This document shows, in pieces, positions 20,832 through 30,070 of a stretch of 64,000 nt of DNA. The DNA is taken from NCBI GenBank assembly GCA_009993605.1, contig JAACTB010000007.1:62001-126000 (forward strand), given 5' to 3'. The notes under the pieces were generated by a model that saw nothing but the letters and a program-made list of their open reading frames with translations, had not been told where the DNA came from and searched no databases. This DNA comes from Erythrobacter sp. (GTDB lineage Bacteria; Pseudomonadota; Alphaproteobacteria; Sphingomonadales; Sphingomonadaceae). Made by a program: the position numbers and the translations under genes. Numbering within the stretch: the first letter of the stretch is position 1; each line of letters begins with the position of its first letter.

Positions 20832-21143
20832 ATGGCGTTCCATCCCGGCCCCTTCGATCACGCGCTTGCCGCCGCCGCTGGCGACGATCGCGCTCTGGAA
20901 GCGCAATTGCGCACGGGGTTCGTCGAAAGCGTCGAACGTCAGCTCGATCTCATGCAGCGCGCCCGCTGCGACGCGAATTGGCGTCTCGCGGCACAGCATC
21001 TTCACGCGGTCGCCGCCGGTTTCCATGCCGAAGAGATCATGCACCTCGCCGACGAGGCAGCACAGGGCGCCCCCGGCGATCCCGCCGCCCTTCGCAAGAT
21101 CGCCGATATTGTGGACGCCATCCGCAATCCGCGAGACGATTAG
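20832..21143 (+). CDS. Hpt-domain-like protein (phosphoacceptor histidine apparently displaced/absent)
   Basis: 103 aa; CDANWRLAAQHLHAVAAGFHAEEIMHLADEAA aligns by eye to the Hpt core (AHxLKGxAxxxGAxxL). Confidence 0.65.
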   Translation: MAFHPGPFDHALAAAAGDDRALEAQLRTGFVESVERQLDLMQRARCDANWRLAAQHLHAVAAGFHAEEIMHLADEAAQGAPGDPAALRKIADIVDAIRNPRDD

Positions 21144-21229
21144 ACCTATCTGACGCGATCAGATTTTGGCAATTCGCGCGCACATGGCTAGGCGTCGAGG
21201 ACATCGATCGCCGACCGAGGACCAATTTC

Positions 21230-22423
21230 TTGCGTATCGCCTTGCTGACAGCGCTGGCCGAAGAACCCGGACGGGGCTCGCGCAAGGCGGCATTCCGCCC
21301 CTTCGTCGGGCGAAGCGTTCTGTCGCATCAGATCGACTGCGCCCGCGCGCTGGATTGCGACATGGTGCTGTGCATGATCCGCGGGCTCGGCCCGGAAGCG
21401 ATCGTATGCCAGCATCGCGCCGAAAGCCTCGGTATGCGGTTTCGTGCCATCGAAGATCTTCGCCGCCTTTCGGGCGCGGTCAGTGCGGATGATCGCATAG
21501 TCGTCATCGCCGATGGTCTCGCGTTGGATATCGAGACCGCCCAGGCCGCGATCGGCGAGAAACCGGGGATCGCGACCTTTCCAGCGGATGTGGCCGTCCC
21601 GCTCGGCTTCGAACGGATCGATGCCGAAAGGGCCTGGGCCGGTCTCCTGACGATCCGCGGCGATGCGGTGGAGAGATTGTCGGACCTTCCTCCCGATGCC
21701 GACGCGGCCTCGTCCCTGCTCAGGATAGCGCTCCAGTCGGGGGTCCGCACCACGCCCCTCGACCTCGGTTCGATCGAGGACATGGCCGCGATCGGCCCGG
21801 AAGACGATGGCTCTCTTTCGGCGCGGGAGGGCCGCTGGATCGCCCGGCGGGCCCAGCCGGTTTCATTCGCGGCGCCGGGGCGCGCGCTGGCCGAACGGAT
21901 CGGAATAAGACTGGCTCGGGACGTCGTCGGGTCGCGGTTCGAGCGTGTTCCTCTGATTATCGCCGTGGCCGCCGGAGTGCTCGCGGCAATATTGGCTTTG
22001 TTCGGCAAACCGCTGACAGGGCTTCTGATTTCGGGGCTGATGGCAGCCGCGCTGCCGATCGCGGATGTCGTGCTCAGATTGGCGCGGCCGCCGGGAAGAG
22101 AGCCACGGGTGTGGCACGCCACCTCGCTTCTGGCGGGGGCGGGCGACGTTCTCCTGATCGGGTTGATCGCCATGGCTGGCCGCACGACGGGGACGTGGAT
22201 CGACCTGTTCCTGCCGCTGATGCTGATGGGTCTGCTGCGGATCGGGTCTCGCATCGCGCCGACCGGCGTCCGCCCGCTCCTGTCGGACAGGATCGCCTTG
22301 CTTGCGATACTGGTCCCGGCGGGATATCTCGGGATCCTCCAGCCGGTGGTCGCAGCGCTGGCGGTTCTTGTCTTGCTTGCGATTTTCCGCGCGACCCACG
22401 CCGACCGGCTAACGGCGCCTTAA
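21230..22423 (+). CDS. membrane protein with N-terminal nucleotidyltransferase (GT-A)-like region; function unknown
   Basis: TTG start (approximate); LRIALLTALAEEPGRGSRKAAFRPFVGRSVLSHQIDCARAL..., C-terminal half with several TM segments. Confidence 0.6.
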   Translation: MRIALLTALAEEPGRGSRKAAFRPFVGRSVLSHQIDCARALDCDMVLCMIRGLGPEAIVCQHRAESLGMRFRAIEDLRRLSGAVSADDRIVVIADGLALDIETAQAAIGEKPGIATFPADVAVPLGFERIDAERAWAGLLTIRGDAVERLSDLPPDADAASSLLRIALQSGVRTTPLDLGSIEDMAAIGPEDDGSLSAREGRWIARRAQPVSFAAPGRALAERIGIRLARDVVGSRFERVPLIIAVAAGVLAAILALFGKPLTGLLISGLMAAALPIADVVLRLARPPGREPRVWHATSLLAGAGDVLLIGLIAMAGRTTGTWIDLFLPLMLMGLLRIGSRIAPTGVRPLLSDRIALLAILVPAGYLGILQPVVAALAVLVLLAIFRATHADRLTAP

Positions 22424-22447
22424 CCACGCGATGCTACGCGAGAGCGC

Positions 22448-23434
22448 ATGATCGAGCCGACAACCGGGCCTTCCTTTTCAGCAACTCCCCGCGCCGATCC
22501 GCAATGGCCGGAGGGCGAGGCTTTGCGTTCGGCGCTGACCCAGGGCGATCAGGCGCTTGGCCGGATCGGGCCCATTCTCGGCCATCTCCTCTCGACCCGC
22601 GACCAGTCGCTTTTCAGTGACGAATTGGTGGCGCGCATCAGGAGCATGTTGACGCATCTGGCCTGGCAGATCCTGCGCATCCAGGCCGAGGCGACGGGCG
22701 TCAAGGGCCGCGAGGAATTCGCCGCTGCGCATGGCGAGGCCTTGTCGGAGCAGCTTTTCGATACGCCTTCCCTGGTGGCGCATTGCCACGCCCTGGCTCT
22801 CGAATGGCAGCTGACCGCCCGGCTCGAAGCCGGTCATGGGCTCGACCCGGTGATTTCGCCGCTTTTGCAAACCCTGATCGGGAACGAGGATGCTGGCATC
22901 GCCAGTGCGGCGATGGCGTCTCTCGCGGCCCAGGCCCGCTTCGCGCAGAGCCAAAGGCGGATGCAGCTGCCGCTGGGCGAATTGCCGGGCGATCTGTTCC
23001 ACGCTCTGCTGCTGGCTTGGCGCGGCTACAATGGCGAGGACGCGTCGGATGCGCTTGTGCGCGCCGAAGGGCGCCTTCGTGCCGATTACGACGAGGCGAC
23101 GGGGCGGCTATCTCTACTGGAGCGAGTCGTGACTTTGTTCGGCAAGGACGGGGCGCAGGCGCTGACCTTCGATCAAGCGGGCGTTGCGCTCTTCCTGTCC
23201 GCTCTCGCGCTCAGGACCGGGCAACCGCGCGATATCGTCGCCGTGTCCCTGCACGACAGCCAGATGGCGCGGCTCGCTGTCGGGCTGAGGGCTGCGGGCC
23301 TCAAGCCGCAGGATATCGAGGCGCAGATCCTGCGTCTCCACCCCGACCGCGACCCTCCCGAAGGCCTTGCCGATATCGGCACTCGCGAGGCGCTCAATCT
23401 GCTCGCCCGCAGCACGGGCTGGGCGGGAGACTAA
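22448..23434 (+). CDS. conserved hypothetical protein, possibly DUF2336-like (helical)
   Basis: 328-aa ORF, alpha-helical, ends just before histidine kinase gene; no clear catalytic motif. Confidence 0.6.
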   Translation: MIEPTTGPSFSATPRADPQWPEGEALRSALTQGDQALGRIGPILGHLLSTRDQSLFSDELVARIRSMLTHLAWQILRIQAEATGVKGREEFAAAHGEALSEQLFDTPSLVAHCHALALEWQLTARLEAGHGLDPVISPLLQTLIGNEDAGIASAAMASLAAQARFAQSQRRMQLPLGELPGDLFHALLLAWRGYNGEDASDALVRAEGRLRADYDEATGRLSLLERVVTLFGKDGAQALTFDQAGVALFLSALALRTGQPRDIVAVSLHDSQMARLAVGLRAAGLKPQDIEAQILRLHPDRDPPEGLADIGTREALNLLARSTGWAGD

Positions 23435-23436
23435 CG

Positions 23437-24861
23437 ATGGCGACGATCGGAACCAAATTCATCGCCCGCGCAATCGTCGATGCGGACGGGATGCTGACGG
23501 AAGCGGAAGAGCCGCTGGCGAGCTTGCAGGTGGAATGTGGCGGGCGGATCGGCGGTCCGGTGGCCGTGCCGGAACTGCGCGCGCTGGTCGAAAAGGCGCA
23601 GCGTTTCGGGCTGCGCCTCGCGCGCCAGTTTTGCGCGGTCGACGGCCAGGATCGTATCACCGCCTGGATCGAGATCGAGCCGCTGAACGGGCCCGACGGT
23701 TCGCCGCAAGGCTGCGAGCTGGGTCTGGTCTCCTGGCATTCGGAGGAATTGCCGCCGGAGGACGAGCTGGAGGCCGCAAGGCGGCGCGCCGAATTGAGCC
23801 GCAACCTTGCCGATCTCACCGCGCGGCTCGATCCGTCGCAGCGGGTTCTTTCGGTCGCGGTCGAAGCGCCCGACCTCACCCGCCTCCAGATCGCGATGGA
23901 GGGCGGGGTGGGGCGCCCATGGACCGATTTCGTGACCTTTCCCGGCAATCTTCACGAACAGCCCCTCCATTGGCGGCTGCTCGATGGTGCCGAATGCCTG
24001 ATCGAGGGATCGAAAAGGCGCTGGACCGCCCATCTCGAGCCCTTGGGCCAGCCCGAGCTGGGCAGTGCAGGCTTCGTCCTCCATCTCCTCGCGGATCGCC
24101 CGCTGGGTGCCGGCGCACTCGACGATGCGAGCGATCCGGGATCGGAACCGCCCTCGCTCGGCCGCGACCTGTCGCCTGTCCTGCGCCAGCCGATCAACCG
24201 CATCATCGCCAATGCGGAGACCATCCGCACGAAGCTCGCCGGGCCGCTAGCCGAGGAATACAGCGATTATGCCGCGGATATCGCGGCGGCCGGTCAGCAT
24301 CTGCTAGCGCTGATCGACGATCTTTCGGATCTCGAGATCGTGGAATCCGAAGATTTCGTCACCGCGCCCGACCGGATCGATCTCGGCAATGTCGCGCGCC
24401 AGGCCTGCGGCATCCTCGGCGTGCGGGCGCGCGAAAAGGGCATCGAATTGAGCGCGCCGCCCAATGGCGAGAGCCAGCTGGCCATCGCGGAATTCCGCCG
24501 CGTGTTGCAGGTGCTGATCAACCTCATCAACAACGCCATCCGCTATTCGCCGGAGGGCAGCCAGATATGGGTCCGGCTCGACCGGATCGGCCAGCGGGCG
24601 ATGGTCACCGTGGCCGATCAGGGACACGGGATCGACGAGGAGCAGCAGGCGCGCATTTTCGAAAAGTTCGAACGGCTCGGCCGCAGCGGCGACGGGGGCT
24701 CGGGGCTGGGCCTCTATATCTCGCGCCGGATCGCGCGGGCGATGGACGGCGATCTGACCGTCGAAAGCGCCAAGGGGCAGGGCGCCCGCTTCACGCTGTC
24801 CGTCCCGGCGGCGGAGGATCTGCGCAGCGAACCACGAGACGGGCCGAAGGTCGACAAATAA
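23437..24861 (+). CDS. sensor histidine kinase-like protein with intact HATPase_c but H-box His replaced by Pro
   Basis: LINLINNAIRYSPEGS (N), VADQGHGID (G1), IFEKFERLG (F), GSGLGLYISRRIARAMDG (G2); DHp reads DLSPVLRQPINRIIANAE instead of SHELRTPLN. Confidence 0.88.
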   Translation: MATIGTKFIARAIVDADGMLTEAEEPLASLQVECGGRIGGPVAVPELRALVEKAQRFGLRLARQFCAVDGQDRITAWIEIEPLNGPDGSPQGCELGLVSWHSEELPPEDELEAARRRAELSRNLADLTARLDPSQRVLSVAVEAPDLTRLQIAMEGGVGRPWTDFVTFPGNLHEQPLHWRLLDGAECLIEGSKRRWTAHLEPLGQPELGSAGFVLHLLADRPLGAGALDDASDPGSEPPSLGRDLSPVLRQPINRIIANAETIRTKLAGPLAEEYSDYAADIAAAGQHLLALIDDLSDLEIVESEDFVTAPDRIDLGNVARQACGILGVRAREKGIELSAPPNGESQLAIAEFRRVLQVLINLINNAIRYSPEGSQIWVRLDRIGQRAMVTVADQGHGIDEEQQARIFEKFERLGRSGDGGSGLGLYISRRIARAMDGDLTVESAKGQGARFTLSVPAAEDLRSEPRDGPKVDK

Positions 24862-24890
24862 AGCTGGCGCAACTTCTCAGTACGGCCCAA

Positions 24891-24920
24891 CGAAAAAGGG
24901 GGCGCCGTGGCACCCCCTTC
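24891..24920 (-). terminator. Rho-independent terminator of gltA
   Basis: Minus strand GAAGGGGGTGCC-ACG-GCGCCCCCTTTTTCG: stem followed by T5. Confidence 0.8.
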
Positions 24921-24940
24921 TCCGTGTTTCGAAACTCAGT

Positions 24941-26227
24941 TCAGCGCTTGTCGATCGGCACGTAATCGCGCTGCGTCGGCCCGGTGTAGAGCTGACGCGG
25001 ACGACCGATGACCTGGCCGGGATCGGAAATCATCTCGTTCCACTGTGCCACCCAGCCAACCGTGCGCGCGAGCGCGAACAGGGCGGTGAACATCGTGGTC
25101 GGGAAGCCGATCGCCGACAGGATCGCGCCGGAATAGAAATCGACGTTCGGGAACAGCTTCTTTTCGATGAAATAGTCGTCGTTGAGCGCCATTTCCTCGA
25201 GCTGCAACGCGGTCTCGAACACCGGATTGCTGACGTTCAGCGCATCGAACACTTCGCGCACCGTCTTCTGCATCACGGTCGCGCGCGGGTCGTAATTCTT
25301 GTAGACCCGGTGGCCGAAGCCCATCAGGCGGAACGGATCGTTCTTGTCCTTGGCCCGCTCGATATAATGCGGAATCTTGTCGGGCGTGCCGATTTCCTGA
25401 AGCATGTTGAGCGCGGCTTCGTTCGCACCGCCATGCGCCGGACCCCAGAGACAGGCGATGCCGGCCGCGATGCAGGCAAACGGGTTCGCGCCCGACGAAC
25501 CGGCGAGGCGCACGGTCGACGTCGAGGCATTCTGTTCGTGATCGGCGTGGAGGATGAAGATCCGGTCCATCGCCCGCTCGATCGCGGGGTGGATTTCGTA
25601 TTCCTCGGCCGGAACGCCGAAGGTCATGCGCAGGAAATTGCCCGTATAGCTCAGCGAATTCTGCGGCGACATGAAGGGTTGGCCGATCGAATATTTATAC
25701 GCCATCGCCGCGATGGTCGGCATCTTGGCGATCAGCCGGTGGCTGGAAATCTTGCGATGCTCGGGGTCCGAAATGTCGGTGCTGTCGTGATAGAAGGCCG
25801 ACAGCGCGCCGACCACGCCGCACATGATCGCCATCGGGTGCGCATCGCGACGGAAGCCCTGGTAGAACTGACGCAGCTGATCGTGCACCATGGTATGGCG
25901 CGTGATCGTGTAGGTGAAGTCGTCCAGCTCGTCCTGCGTCGGCAGCTCGCCGTTCAGCAGCAGGTGCGAGACTTCCATGAAATTGGAATGTTCGGCCAGC
26001 TGGCCGATCGGATAGCCGCGGTGGAGCAAAACACCTTCTTCACCGTCGATGAAGGTCAGCGCGCTCTCGCAGCTCGCGGTCGACTTGTAACCCGGATCGT
26101 AGGTGAACTTGCCGGTCGCTCCGTAGAGCTTGCGGATATCGACCACGTCGGGTCCGCATGTGCCTTCCAGGACGGGGAAATCCACCGAGCTGTCGCCGAA
26201 GTCCAGTTTCGCCTGCTTGTCGGCCAT
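24941..26227 (-). CDS. gltA: citrate synthase
   Basis: [55 protein letters not shown]...[14 protein letters not shown]. Confidence 0.97.
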   Translation of the reverse strand: MADKQAKLDFGDSSVDFPVLEGTCGPDVVDIRKLYGATGKFTYDPGYKSTASCESALTFIDGEEGVLLHRGYPIGQLAEHSNFMEVSHLLLNGELPTQDELDDFTYTITRHTMVHDQLRQFYQGFRRDAHPMAIMCGVVGALSAFYHDSTDISDPEHRKISSHRLIAKMPTIAAMAYKYSIGQPFMSPQNSLSYTGNFLRMTFGVPAEEYEIHPAIERAMDRIFILHADHEQNASTSTVRLAGSSGANPFACIAAGIACLWGPAHGGANEAALNMLQEIGTPDKIPHYIERAKDKNDPFRLMGFGHRVYKNYDPRATVMQKTVREVFDALNVSNPVFETALQLEEMALNDDYFIEKKLFPNVDFYSGAILSAIGFPTTMFTALFALARTVGWVAQWNEMISDPGQVIGRPRQLYTGPTQRDYVPIDKR

Positions 26228-26242
26228 AGTCTGCTCCTTAAG

Positions 26243-27673
26243 CTATTGGTTTTCCGTGCCTGCCGGGGCGGCTTGCGCGTCGATCCGTGCGAGCGCTTCT
26301 TCCCGTCCCAACAGGACCAGAACATCGAAAATTCCAGGGGACGTGGTCGTCCCCGTCAATGCCGCGCGCATGGGCTGCGCGAGCTTGCCGAGACCCAGTT
26401 CGAGCCGTTCGGCAAGCGCCTTCGTAGTGGCTTCCAGGGCCTCGATTGTCCAGTCGTTTTCCGCCGCCAGCGCTGCCGAAACCTCGGCGAGATAACCGCG
26501 CGCCTGATCGTCGAGCAGGCCCGCCGCCTTCTCCGTCATCGTGAGGGGGCGCGTGGCGAAGAGGAAGTCGGCGCCTTCGGCCAGTTCGTTGAGAGAACGC
26601 GCACGCGGTTTAAGGACCGGCATGGCTTCCGCCAGCATCCGTTCGTCGGCATTCGGGCCGATCCGTTCCGCGACCAATGCGGCGAGACGCGCATCGTCGG
26701 CCTCGCGGATATAATGCCCGTTGAGGTTCTGCAATTTCTTGATGTCGAAGCGCGAGGCACTTTTGCCGACACCCTTCAGGTCGAACAGCTCGATCGCTTC
26801 TTCGCGCGTGATTTCCTCGCGATCCCCGTGGCCCCAGCCGAGGCGCAGCAAATAATTGAACAGCGCTTCGGGCAGAACGCCTTCCTCGTCGCGATAGGCC
26901 TCGACGCCGACCGCGCCGTGGCGCTTGGACAGCTTCGCCCCGTCGGTCCCGTGGATCAGCGGGATATGGGCATAGATCGGCTCGGGCCAATCCATCGCCC
27001 TGATGACCGGCAATTGGCGGAAGGCGTTGTTCAGATGATCGTCGCCACGGATGATATGCGTGACGCCCATGTCGTGATCGTCGACCACGACGGCCAGCAT
27101 ATAGGTCGGCGTCCCGTCCGCGCGCAGGAGGATGTAATCGTCGATCTCCTCGTTGCGCACGGTGACGCGGCCCTGGACCGCATCCTCGATCACGGTTTCG
27201 CCGTCCTGCGGAGTTTTCAGCCGGATCGTGTAGGGTGCACTTTCGGGGGCTTCGGACGGGTCGCGGTCGCGCCAGCGCCCGTCATAGCGCATGGGCAGCT
27301 TGTTCGCCCGCTGATCGGCGCGCATCGCTTCCAGCTCTTCGGGCGTGGCGTAACATTTGTAGGCGTGGCCGGCGTCGAGCAATTGCTGGGCGACCTCGGC
27401 ATGGCGTTCCGCCCGGTCGGACTGGAACAGTGGCGCATCGTCATAGTCGAGGCCGAGCCAATCGAGGCCTTCGATGATCTTGTCGATCGCATCCTGCGTA
27501 GACCGCTTGCGATCGGTATCCTCGATCCGGAGCAGCGCCTTGCCGCCGTGATGGCGCGCGAACAGCCAGTTGAACAGCGCGGTGCGCGCGCCGCCGATAT
27601 GCAGGAAACCGGTGGGCGAAGGGGCGAAGCGCGTGACGACCTTTGTCTGAGCCGCGTCGCTATCGCTTGCCAT
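26243..27673 (-). CDS. gltX: glutamyl-tRNA synthetase
   Basis: [30 protein letters not shown] (HIGH), KLSKRHG (KMSKS). Confidence 0.97.
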   Translation of the reverse strand: MASDSDAAQTKVVTRFAPSPTGFLHIGGARTALFNWLFARHHGGKALLRIEDTDRKRSTQDAIDKIIEGLDWLGLDYDDAPLFQSDRAERHAEVAQQLLDAGHAYKCYATPEELEAMRADQRANKLPMRYDGRWRDRDPSEAPESAPYTIRLKTPQDGETVIEDAVQGRVTVRNEEIDDYILLRADGTPTYMLAVVVDDHDMGVTHIIRGDDHLNNAFRQLPVIRAMDWPEPIYAHIPLIHGTDGAKLSKRHGAVGVEAYRDEEGVLPEALFNYLLRLGWGHGDREEITREEAIELFDLKGVGKSASRFDIKKLQNLNGHYIREADDARLAALVAERIGPNADERMLAEAMPVLKPRARSLNELAEGADFLFATRPLTMTEKAAGLLDDQARGYLAEVSAALAAENDWTIEALEATTKALAERLELGLGKLAQPMRAALTGTTTSPGIFDVLVLLGREEALARIDAQAAPAGTENQ

Positions 27674-27701
27674 TATATCCGCTTTCCGTTCTGTTATCGT
27701 T

Positions 27702-28010
27702 ATGGCGACGCGATCGGCGCCCCCGCTGGCTGACTTGCCGCTGCATGGGGGCGAATACCCCCATGATGGTGCAGCGCAGCGCCAATGGCGCAAGCGCCGC
27801 CGATTGTCCAGTGTCGCGGGGGCGTTCGTCAGTCAGGCCGACGCCTTTCTGGGTCGCGCGGGCTTCGATCGTGGACCGTGGCTTGCGGTGGGTTTCGCTG
27901 GCGGGATCGGGGCCTGGTTCCTGCTCGACACGGCGTGGCGATGGATTGCTTTTCTGGCGGCCTGCGGACTTGCCGCCCTCCTCGCCATCGCGGGCTGGCG
28001 CGGGAGGTAG
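27702..28010 (+). pseudogene. comEC: N-terminal fragment of ComEC/Rec2-like protein, terminated by in-frame TAG (28008-28010)
   Basis: Same reading frame as the downstream ComEC body; [70 protein letters not shown]. Confidence 0.6.
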
Positions 28011-28025
28011 GACCGTTCGCACCTT

Positions 28026-29906
28026 TTGATCGCGGTGGTGGCGCTCGCATGCGTGTTGGCGCTGGGGATGACAGCGATCTGGGCGCGGTCGGCCACGGTC
28101 GGCGCCGAACCGATCGCCTATCCGCGCGTCCTTGCGCTCGACGGGCGGATATTGGCGCGCGAGGACCAACCGGCCGAAGATCGTGTCCGCCTTACGCTTG
28201 CCGTTCGGGAGGCCGAGACCAGCAGGGCGATGAAGGTGCGCGTCAACGTGCCGCAGGATCGCGCGACCCCAGCGATGGAGGAGGGCGCGCGGGTGCGGTT
28301 GAAAGCGCGGCTGATGCCGCCCTCTCCCCCGCTGCTGCCGGGAGCCTACGATTTCGCCCGCACGGCCTGGTTTCAGGGGTTGGCGGCCACGGGATCGCTG
28401 ATTGGCCCTGTCGATCTGATCGAACCCGCCGCCCAGACTGCCGCTCTGGCGGAAGCGCAGCGCACGCTTTCGGCGCATGTCCGGGCCAATTTGGAAGGAT
28501 CGGCGGCGAGCATCGCTGCGGCCTTGGCGAGCGGCGATCGTGGCGCGATCAGCGAGGCGGACGAAGCGGCCATGCGCGATTCCGGGCTGACGCACCTCCT
28601 TTCGATCAGCGGGCTTCATGTGAGCGCGGTTATCGCGGCGGCCTATTTCCTCGCGATCAAGCTGCTCGCTCTATCACCTTGGCTTGCGCTGAGAGTACGG
28701 CTCCCGCTCGCGGCGGCGCTGCTGGGGGCGCTGGCCGGTATCGGATACACGCTTTTGACCGGGGCGGAGGTACCGACGGTTCGCAGCTGCGTGGGCGCGG
28801 TGCTCGTCCTGATCGCGCTGGCGCTGGGGCGCGAGCCGCTGTCGCTGCGCATGGTGGCGGTCGCGGCGATCGTGGTGCTCGCGCTCTGGCCGGAATCGCT
28901 CGTGGGGCCAAGTTTCCAGATGAGCTTTGCGGCGGTGATCGCAATCGTCGCGCTGCACAATGCGGGCTGGGCGAAACGGTTTCTCGCGCCGCGCGAACAG
29001 AGCTGGCTTGCGCGGACCGCGCGCCGGATCGCCATGCTGTTCGCGACCGGGCTGCTGATCGAATTCGCGCTCATGCCGATCGTGCTGTTCCATTTCCATC
29101 GTGCGGGCGTTTACGGCGCCTTTGCGAATGTCCTGGCGATCCCGCTGGTGACCTTCGTGACCATGCCGCTGCTGGCGCTGGCGTTGCTGTTCGATCTCGT
29201 CGGAGCGGGCGCGCCGGCATGGTGGGCGGCGCAAGTGTCGCTCGATATCCTTTTGGGTCTCGCCCGATTTACCGCGGCGCAGCCCGGCGCAGTGAAGCTG
29301 ATGCCGCAGATGGGGTTGGACACGGTCTTGGTGATCGTGGCCGGGCTCTTATGGTTGGCCCTGTGGCGGGGACGGGCGCGGCTGTTGGGGCTGATACCGG
29401 TCGCGATCGGCGTGCTGGTCTTTCTGTCGACGCCCATTCCCGACATCCTCGTCACGCGCGACGGGCGCCATGTCGGCGTGACCGGTGAAAGCGAACGACT
29501 GTTGGTCTTGCGCGACAGCCGCTCGGGTTTCGCGCGCGACAATCTGCTGGAACTGGCGGGGGCCGAAGGCGAGGTGCTGCCGTTTGAAGACTGGCCAGGT
29601 GCGTGGTGCAGCCGGGATTTCTGCGTGCTGGCGCTGGAGCGGGGCGGGCGCAAATGGCATCTCCTCATGGCGCGCAGCCGCGACATGGTCGAAGAACGCG
29701 CTCTAGCAGCCGCCTGCGAGCGAGCGGACATCGTCATTGCAGATCGCTTCCTGCCGCGAAGCTGCCAGCCTTCATGGTTGAAGGCGGATAGACGCTTTCT
29801 GAGCCGCGAGGGCGGGACTGCAATTTATCTAGAACGCGAGAGCCTCCGCACGGTCGCGCAATCGCAGGGGGACCATGGCTGGTGGAAGGGTGATCGAGGG
29901 CGGTAG
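28026..29906 (+). CDS. comEC: ComEC/Rec2 family protein, main body (possible TTG re-initiation after the amber codon)
   Basis: SGDRGAISEADEAAMRDSGLTHLLSISGLHVSAVIAAAYF (ComEC competence domain), many TM segments. Confidence 0.85.
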   Translation: MIAVVALACVLALGMTAIWARSATVGAEPIAYPRVLALDGRILAREDQPAEDRVRLTLAVREAETSRAMKVRVNVPQDRATPAMEEGARVRLKARLMPPSPPLLPGAYDFARTAWFQGLAATGSLIGPVDLIEPAAQTAALAEAQRTLSAHVRANLEGSAASIAAALASGDRGAISEADEAAMRDSGLTHLLSISGLHVSAVIAAAYFLAIKLLALSPWLALRVRLPLAAALLGALAGIGYTLLTGAEVPTVRSCVGAVLVLIALALGREPLSLRMVAVAAIVVLALWPESLVGPSFQMSFAAVIAIVALHNAGWAKRFLAPREQSWLARTARRIAMLFATGLLIEFALMPIVLFHFHRAGVYGAFANVLAIPLVTFVTMPLLALALLFDLVGAGAPAWWAAQVSLDILLGLARFTAAQPGAVKLMPQMGLDTVLVIVAGLLWLALWRGRARLLGLIPVAIGVLVFLSTPIPDILVTRDGRHVGVTGESERLLVLRDSRSGFARDNLLELAGAEGEVLPFEDWPGAWCSRDFCVLALERGGRKWHLLMARSRDMVEERALAAACERADIVIADRFLPRSCQPSWLKADRRFLSREGGTAIYLERESLRTVAQSQGDHGWWKGDRGR

Positions 29907-30070
29907 CTCAGGGCTCTCGAACATGGCTGGGCGGAAAGGTCATCGAGGACGGCAACCTTCGGGGGCGGAGCAATACGGTCGGCTTTTTGCGTCTCCAAGC
30001 GCTGAGAAAATAAGATGATTTCAGATACGCACTGCCGTGATATCATGCGCCTCGCTGAGGTCTGCTTCGC

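Noticed and set aside
25310-27733. 807-aa plus-strand ORF opposite gltA/gltX
   Set aside because: Antisense of two clear housekeeping genes; no domain-like sequence
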